Of a DNA stretch of 35,295 nucleotides, positions 30,320-35,295 are shown piece by piece. This DNA is from Desulfobacteraceae bacterium. GTDB lineage: Bacteria; Desulfobacterota; Desulfobacteria; Desulfobacterales; Desulfococcaceae. Below the pieces are notes generated by a model. The model made no database searches. It worked only from the letters and a program-made list of their open reading frames with translations, and was not told the DNA's origin. Every line of letters starts with the position of its first letter. Positions within the stretch are counted from its first letter, which is position 1. The stretch lies in the NCBI GenBank assembly GCA_011390755.1, contig JAABRU010000063.1:1-35295 (forward strand). The letters are read 5' to 3'. The translations under genes and the position numbers were made by a program.

Positions 30320-32530
30320 CTATCGGACATCTATCCTGCGGGGGGACTGACCTGCCTTGAAAATCTCCCACATGGCCGTATATGCCCCTTCCAGGTTCCG
30401 GACAAAGCGGGGGGTGTCAAACAGAGCTTCCTTCAGGCGGTTTTCTGCAAGTTTCTCCCGGATATGTTTCAGTTCTTCCCTGTCGGCAGACAGGCGCACC
30501 GCCAGGTCCTCATACTCCGCAGCACTGCGGCAAATCAGTTCCGGCAGTCCCACCGCGGTCAGTATGCTGGCCGAGACACGGGAGGCAAAATGAGTCCCCA
30601 GTACCGTGATGACCGGAAGCCCGGCCCACAAGGCATCGCTGGTGGTGGTGTGACCGTTGACCAGCAGGGTGTCCAGGGCCAGATCCGCATAGGAAATCCG
30701 CTTGAGGTGTTCGGCTTTGGCCAGTCTTTGGCCGAAAATCAGCCGTTCCTTCCGCACACCCCGTTTTTCTGCTTCCCGCAGCAGATTTTCCCTGGCCATT
30801 TTTTTGCTTTCCAGCAGCCAGAGAAGGCTGTCCGGGACTTTTTTCAGGATATTCATCCAACTGCCGAATACCCGCGGCTCAATCTTGTAATTCTGGTTAA
30901 AGGAAGAAAAGATAAAGACATCATCCGGCAGTCCCAGTTCCTCTTTGCTCCGTTCTTTTTCCGAAAGCGGCTGGCAATGGTCGTTGATCTGATAACACCG
31001 GGGCATATACACGGGTTTTTCACTGTAATACGGTAAATCCTCTTCCGGGCTTACCATACGGTCCGTGATAATATAATCCATGAAATCCGCTCCCGTGCTT
31101 CCGGGATAGCCCAGCCAGGTGACCTGCACCGGAGCCGGGCGCAGGGCAAAGATTTCCAGCCGGGTTCCGGCCGTATGCCCCATAAGGTCAATGAGAATAT
31201 CCACCCGGTCTTCATATATCCGTGTTGCCGCATCCGCATGACTCATCCCGCGGATGTCGGTGAAGCGGTCGCAGTCTTCCCGGATTTTCTGCCGGTAATG
31301 GCTTCCGTCATCCTTGCCGTTGGAATAGCAGAATATATCAAACTGTTCCCGCGAATGCAGCCGGAACAGGCCCCGGATCAGATGGGCCACGGGATGGTCC
31401 CGGAAGTCGTTGGAAACATAGCCGATTCTTATTTTTCCTTCTGCTTTTTTTCTTCCTTCAAAAGAAAAACCGGTTTGAAAATCCGACACGGCTTTTGCCG
31501 CTGCCGTACTCCATGCTTTGGCAATTTCAAAATTCAGAGAAGAATCATCGCATCTGGTGATATTTTCAAAAACCCTTTCAGCAGGCCGGATGCCTTTTCC
31601 CAATGCATCTTTGGTCAGCAGATCAAGTTTTGCTGTCAGGCGCGCATATTCATCCCACGCGCAAATCTGCTGTAACTGGTGGGAAAGATAACTGAGAGCT
31701 TCGGCTTTGTCCGGATCTTTTTCCAATGCCTGACGGTAGCAGCGGATGGCCTGCTCCGTATCTCTCTGTTCCTGAAAAGTGATTCCCAGGTTAATATATG
31801 CATCCGGGTCCCGGGGTTTCAGGGCAATGCTTTTCCGGTAACAGACCGCCGCTTCCTGAAGATTCCCGGTTTCTTTGTATACATTGCCCAGATTGTTGTA
31901 TGCCTCGGCATAATCCGGTTTCAGATCCACGGATTTCTGATACGCGGAAACCGCTTCCGAAAAGCGCCCCATCTCTTTAAAGATAATCCCCATATTATTA
32001 TATACTTCGGGATAGTTCGATTTTATCTCCAGGGCCTTATGATAAAAAGACAGCGCTTTATTGGGTCGGCCCGAATGGGCATAGGCAAGTCCCATATTAT
32101 GCCAGGCTTCGGCATAGTCAGGTCTTCGTTCCACGGCTTTGCTGTAAAAAGAAATGGCAGATTCAATATCCCCCTGATCTTTATATGTAATGCCCAGATT
32201 ATTATATGCTTCGGCATAATCGGGTTTCAGTGCAACTGCATTACGGTAACAGGCAATGGCCTGTTCCGCTTTCCCGCTGCCTTTGAATGCTGCGGCAAGA
32301 TTGTTGTAATACAGGGCATTTTGGGGATTTATATTTACCGCCCTGCCGATCAGATGGATGGCAGCATCATTTTTCCCCACCTGAAAGGCAATCACCCCCA
32401 GCAGATGAAGCGCGTCCGCATGGTCGGGAACGATGGCAAGAATTTTTCTGTAACAGACTTCCGCTTCCGCGAGTTTTCCTGCCTGATGATACTGCATGGC
32501 GGTATGAAACAGTTGTTCCGGAGTTTCCAA
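30320..32530 (-). CDS. Single-module TPR/O-GlcNAc-transferase-like protein (GT41)
   Basis: This 736-residue protein has 8-9 TPRs at residues 5-310, the QLQQICAWDEY segment, then a GT41 catalytic domain: KIRIGYVSNDFRDHPVAHLI (about 367), FNQNYKIEP (about 545), DTLLVNGHTTTSDALWAGLP (about 623-642) and a C-terminal helix ending FKAGQSPRRIDVR. All counterparts of the human OGT catalytic His/Lys residues are present; NH of NH-x-x-AH is DH. The frame's first start is a TTG at 32530 preceded by AAGG; the next choice is an ATG at 32497, which would trim the first helix. Its whole layout equals one module of the megaproteins, making it a good picture of their ancestor. Confidence 0.92.
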   Translation of the reverse strand: METPEQLFHTAMQYHQAGKLAEAEVCYRKILAIVPDHADALHLLGVIAFQVGKNDAAIHLIGRAVNINPQNALYYNNLAAAFKGSGKAEQAIACYRNAVALKPDYAEAYNNLGITYKDQGDIESAISFYSKAVERRPDYAEAWHNMGLAYAHSGRPNKALSFYHKALEIKSNYPEVYNNMGIIFKEMGRFSEAVSAYQKSVDLKPDYAEAYNNLGNVYKETGNLQEAAVCYRKSIALKPRDPDAYINLGITFQEQRDTEQAIRCYRQALEKDPDKAEALSYLSHQLQQICAWDEYARLTAKLDLLTKDALGKGIRPAERVFENITRCDDSSLNFEIAKAWSTAAAKAVSDFQTGFSFEGRKKAEGKIRIGYVSNDFRDHPVAHLIRGLFRLHSREQFDIFCYSNGKDDGSHYRQKIREDCDRFTDIRGMSHADAATRIYEDRVDILIDLMGHTAGTRLEIFALRPAPVQVTWLGYPGSTGADFMDYIITDRMVSPEEDLPYYSEKPVYMPRCYQINDHCQPLSEKERSKEELGLPDDVFIFSSFNQNYKIEPRVFGSWMNILKKVPDSLLWLLESKKMARENLLREAEKRGVRKERLIFGQRLAKAEHLKRISYADLALDTLLVNGHTTTSDALWAGLPVITVLGTHFASRVSASILTAVGLPELICRSAAEYEDLAVRLSADREELKHIREKLAENRLKEALFDTPRFVRNLEGAYTAMWEIFKAGQSPRRIDVR

Positions 32531-32598
32531 AACAAATATATCCTTATATCATTCTGTTTTTATTTAACTGTATAGAAAATTATAAAATCATCTGTTCA

Positions 32599-32633
32599 AA
32601 GACCTCCGGGGTTTTGGAAACCCCGGAGGTCTT
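32599..32633. terminator. Strong 16-bp stem, possible terminator
   Basis: aagacctccggggttt-tgg-aaaccccggaggtctt is a perfect stem 12 bases after the stop of the 32645-33277 gene and about 70 bases before the next start. On the minus strand it is followed by tttgaac, not a real T-run, so it may equally be a dispersed palindrome. Confidence 0.4.
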
Positions 32634-32644
32634 GAATCCGCTTT

Positions 32645-33277
32645 TCAGAATATCTTCGGTTTGAAATTTTTCCTGTTCAGCAGGGCGGCCCCTCCGTCGG
32701 CTGTCTGTGTCAGCACATACAGCCCGGATTTCTCCGCGTAACGCCCCACCTCATCTTTGACCACAAGAGCGCCGATGCCGCCCGACAGGCGGAAGTTCCG
32801 GTATTCCGGAAAGACCGTTCGGAAGTTCGGAAGTTTTTTGCGGATAAAACTGTCCACCATTCTGGCAGAGAGTTTGTTTTTCACCTCAATCACCAGCACA
32901 TCCTCACCGTCCGAGGCCACAATATCGTATTCGGCTGTTCCCTTTTTCTTCAGATTCCGGATCACCGTGGCAAAACTTTTCCCTTTCGGTAAAAACAGGT
33001 GTTTCACATTCCGGTAGAACAGTTCTTCCGCCACTTCGCCCTGCACAAGCCCCAGTTCCCCAAGCTGCCTGCCAACATCGTCCAGTTTTATTATGGTCTG
33101 CTGCAACAGTCTTTCGGTTCTGTTCTGCTGTTCATCCGTCTTTTTCTGGGATTCCCGGAGTTCCCCGATCTGCCTGTCCGTTTTTTCCTGGGATTCACGG
33201 AGCGTCTCTATCCCCCGAATCAGGTTATCCAGATTTTTTTCTATGCGATCCAGACGCGGTGTCTGCTGATTTTCCAT
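32645..33277 (-). CDS. Coiled-coil PD-(D/E)XK nuclease-like protein (DUF3782-type)
   Basis: This 210-residue protein begins (residues 1-65) with a charged coiled coil with an internal near-repeat of 14 residues (LRESQEKTDRQIGE / LRESQKKTDEQQNR). Residues about 75-210 are a nuclease-like core: VAEELFYRNVKHLF, GTAEYDIVASDGEDVLVIEV then KNKLSARMVDSFI. The D, E-x-K spacing at about 117-133 is that of PD-(D/E)XK enzymes. Such coiled-coil plus nuclease-like proteins are common in cyanobacteria and Desulfobacterota and are often mis-annotated as chordopoxvirus fusion proteins. Activity is unproven. A gap of 114 bp separates it from the OGT gene downstream. The ATG at 33277 is preceded by AAGGGGGG. 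Confidence 0.82.
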   Translation of the reverse strand: MENQQTPRLDRIEKNLDNLIRGIETLRESQEKTDRQIGELRESQKKTDEQQNRTERLLQQTIIKLDDVGRQLGELGLVQGEVAEELFYRNVKHLFLPKGKSFATVIRNLKKKGTAEYDIVASDGEDVLVIEVKNKLSARMVDSFIRKKLPNFRTVFPEYRNFRLSGGIGALVVKDEVGRYAEKSGLYVLTQTADGGAALLNRKNFKPKIF

Positions 33278-33443
33278 ATTATCCCCCCTTATTTATCATA
33301 ACTCGTGAGTCATAAATTTCCCCGTAAGTATCTGAAGTTACGGAATCCCCCCTTTTCCAAAGGGGGACTTTCATCAAAATTTATGACTGTCAAGTTATCA
33401 TAATGTAACACCCTGAAAATCTTTTTTCAAGCGGGAACAGCAG

Positions 33444-33610
33444 CAATGCCATTACCTTAAGGGCGGAGGAGTGCTGAACTTACAGTTTAGCATGTCTTTT
33501 TCTTAATAATTTCAGCCTGCCAAACTGTAAGTTCAGCACTCCTCCGCCCTTAAGCCAACAGCATTGCCCACCGGGGGAGGGGGATTTTTGGCTTAACGTA
33601 ATGGCATTGG
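33444..33610. repeat. MITE-like element with 49-bp inverted arms
   Basis: Arms 33444-33492 and 33519-33567 are inverted with about six mismatches. They contain caatgccattaccttaaggg and cggaggagtgctgaacttac. A third end (ggcttaacgtaatggcattg) lies at 33590-33609. It is the same family as the 701-882 element. 33278-33443 holds only a ccccccttttccaaaggggg hairpin (about 33346). Confidence 0.75.
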
Positions 33611-33642
33611 TCCGGAACGCGGAAACGGGTTCAAATCGGAAA

Positions 33643-35295
33643 TCAGAAAAAATACCTCAACCGCGTTATCAGACCTTCCTTTACCCGGATGGCCGACGGG
33701 TCCTTCCCCGCCAGAAATGTTTTCCACATCGCCTCATATGCTGTTTCCAGATTCATTACAAAACGGGGAGTATCGAACAGCGGTTTTTTCAGACGGTTTT
33801 TTGCCAGTTTTTTCCGGAGTTCATCCAGTTTTTCCGGATAATTGGCCAGACGCAGGGCAATCTGTTCATATTCTTCGCATGTACGGGCAATGAGTTCCGG
33901 CAGTCCCACTGCGGTAAGGATACTTGCGGAAACCTTTGATGCAAAATGCTTCCCCTTGAGGGTGACAACCGGAATTCCGGCCCATAAGGCATCACTTGTT
34001 GTGGTATGACCGTTGACAAGACGGGTATCCAATGCAATATCCGTCAGTCTGTAACGCGCCAGATGCTCATCTTTGGGCATATGATCCGCAAAAAAGAGCC
34101 TGTCCGGTGCCACATGTCTTGCTGCTGCCTCTTTCCGAAGTTTTTCCCTGGTATTATTGCCGGAAACCATCAGCCAGAGAACACTTTTGGGAACTTTTTT
34201 AAGAATACTCATCCAGACATCAAATATCAGCGGTTCGATTTTATAGGACTGGTTAAAGGAGCAGAATACAAAACTCTTTTCCGGCAGTCCGAAATCGGTT
34301 CTTGTCCGTTTTTTTTCCGCAATCTCCTGTCTGTAATCATTTGCCTGATAGCAGTGGGGCATCCGCACCAGTTTTTCACTGAAATAGGCATCATGATTTT
34401 CAGGTGTTACAATGCTGTCGGAAATAAAATAATCCAGAAAATCCGCGCCGGTGGTTCCGGGAAAGCCGAGATATGTAACCTGAACAGGCGCAGGACGGAG
34501 CGCGCAGATACTCAGACGGTTGCTTTTGGTATATCCTTTCAGTTCCACAAGAATATCCACCTGATCCTCATTTATCTTTTTTGCAGCATCCCCATGACTC
34601 AGTTTCCGGATATCAAAAAATCCGTCGCTGTCTTCTGCTATTTTTTTCCGGAAAGCACTTCCGTCATCCTCTCCGTATGAATAGGAGTAGATGGTAAACC
34701 GCTTCCGTTTGTGCAGGCCGAAAATACTCCGCAGCAGATGTGCGGTGGCATGGTTATGAAAATCGTTGGAAAGATATCCGATTATCAGTTTTTCTTTTGC
34801 CTTTCTTCTGTCGTCAAATGAAAAACGGATATGGAGATTTTTCATATTGGAAGCTATATCGTCTGCCCATGCCTTTGCAACAGCGAGATTGCGCCGGGGA
34901 TTATCATGCCGTGTCAGGTTCTCAAAGGGTCTTTCCACCGGTTTTTTCCCGGCTTTGAGCGCATCATCTGTAAGTTTTTCCAGTTTGGGAAGAAGTTTTT
35001 CCAGCTCTTCCCATTCACAGGCATACTGCAGCTGGTGTGCCAGACGGTAATATGCCTCATCATAATCCGGACAGAGTTCAAGCGCCTTTCTGAAACACAA
35101 AAGGGCCTCTTCGGGCCTGCCCTGATATTTTACAATGCTCCCGAGATTCTGATATGCCTCTGCATAATCCGGTTTTATTTCAATCGCTTTCTTACAGTAT
35201 AAAAGAGATTCCCTAAGATTTCCCTGACTTCTAAGTACCAGACTGAGATTGTAACAGGCAACATGATCCGGGCTGATCTCTATTGATTTCCGGTA
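33643..35295 (-). CDS. TPR/O-GlcNAc-transferase-like protein, 5' end outside window
   Basis: The frame is open from the right edge to the stop at 33643 (550 residues). It begins within TPRs: YRKSIEISPDHVACYNLSLV, YCKKAIEIKPDYAEAYQNLG, FRKALELCPDYDEAYYRLAH. The QLQYACEWEELE segment and a full GT41 domain follow: LIIGYLSNDFHNHATAHLLR, LKGYTKSNRLSICALRPAPV, FNQSYKIEP and NGHTTTSDALWAGIP, ending FLAGKDPSAIRVKEG. All catalytic-type residues are intact. At least one more TPR and possibly further modules lie outside the window, so whether it is single- or multi-module cannot be told. The intact 3' half suggests an active enzyme. Confidence 0.9.
   Translation of the reverse strand, partial: YRKSIEISPDHVACYNLSLVLRSQGNLRESLLYCKKAIEIKPDYAEAYQNLGSIVKYQGRPEEALLCFRKALELCPDYDEAYYRLAHQLQYACEWEELEKLLPKLEKLTDDALKAGKKPVERPFENLTRHDNPRRNLAVAKAWADDIASNMKNLHIRFSFDDRRKAKEKLIIGYLSNDFHNHATAHLLRSIFGLHKRKRFTIYSYSYGEDDGSAFRKKIAEDSDGFFDIRKLSHGDAAKKINEDQVDILVELKGYTKSNRLSICALRPAPVQVTYLGFPGTTGADFLDYFISDSIVTPENHDAYFSEKLVRMPHCYQANDYRQEIAEKKRTRTDFGLPEKSFVFCSFNQSYKIEPLIFDVWMSILKKVPKSVLWLMVSGNNTREKLRKEAAARHVAPDRLFFADHMPKDEHLARYRLTDIALDTRLVNGHTTTSDALWAGIPVVTLKGKHFASKVSASILTAVGLPELIARTCEEYEQIALRLANYPEKLDELRKKLAKNRLKKPLFDTPRFVMNLETAYEAMWKTFLAGKDPSAIRVKEGLITRLRYFF

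Noticed and set aside
924..35295. Insertion sequence or phage boundary
   Set aside because: No transposase, integrase or phage gene was found; all mobile-looking elements are short and non-coding. The Rpn remnant lacks its nuclease domain.

Overview
Every gene I can support in this 35 kb window lies on the minus strand, so transcription runs from high to low coordinates. There is no rRNA, tRNA, transposase or CRISPR. The combination of giant TPR/O-GlcNAc-transferase-like (OGT, GT41) proteins, very dense small toxin-antitoxin (TA) genes, Rpn and Uma2 type PD-(D/E)XK proteins, and intergenic DNA full of short palindromic repeats suggests a large, repeat-rich genome. A filamentous or multicellular Desulfobacterota (Desulfonema-like) is my best guess; a cyanobacterium-like lineage is the alternative. 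This placement is inference from gene style, not from a marker gene.

Layout. 1-599: start of a secreted protein with cadherin-like repeats, running off the left edge. 600-6.7 kb: a TA island (Phd/PIN, antitoxin plus broken PIN, DUF4258/DUF2283, HicB plus phosphoribosyltransferase, antitoxin plus broken PIN, antitoxin/VapC), all separated by REP-like repeats and by a 24-bp-arm hairpin element. 6.7-10.4 kb: a three-cistron cluster (methyltransferase-glycosyltransferase fusion, methyltransferase-StrF-type glycosyltransferase fusion, CmcI-like methyltransferase with an apparent frameshift). 10.4-14.1 kb: Rpn remnant, RHH/PIN pair, scrambled partial copies of the neighbouring genes, HepT/MntA pair and a DUF4258/YgiT set. 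14.1-15.2 kb: non-coding, filled with inverted repeats and a 95-bp repeat array. 15.2-28.4 kb: two adjacent TPR-OGT megagenes with two and four complete TPR-plus-catalytic modules. 28.4-29.2 kb: a second, same-orientation copy of the 95-bp array. 29.4-35.3 kb: Uma2 protein with a coupled small ORF, a single-module TPR-OGT, a PD-(D/E)XK coiled-coil protein, and another TPR-OGT running off the right edge.

In all, eight GT41 catalytic domains occur within 20 kb, next to sugar- and methyl-transfer genes. My reading is a protein-glycosylation locus in which single-module genes were duplicated and then fused end to end. One module junction is built from a dispersed non-coding repeat read in frame as a proline-rich linker. 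The surrounding TA genes and palindromic elements look like a turnover zone, with several genes cut exactly at repeat elements.
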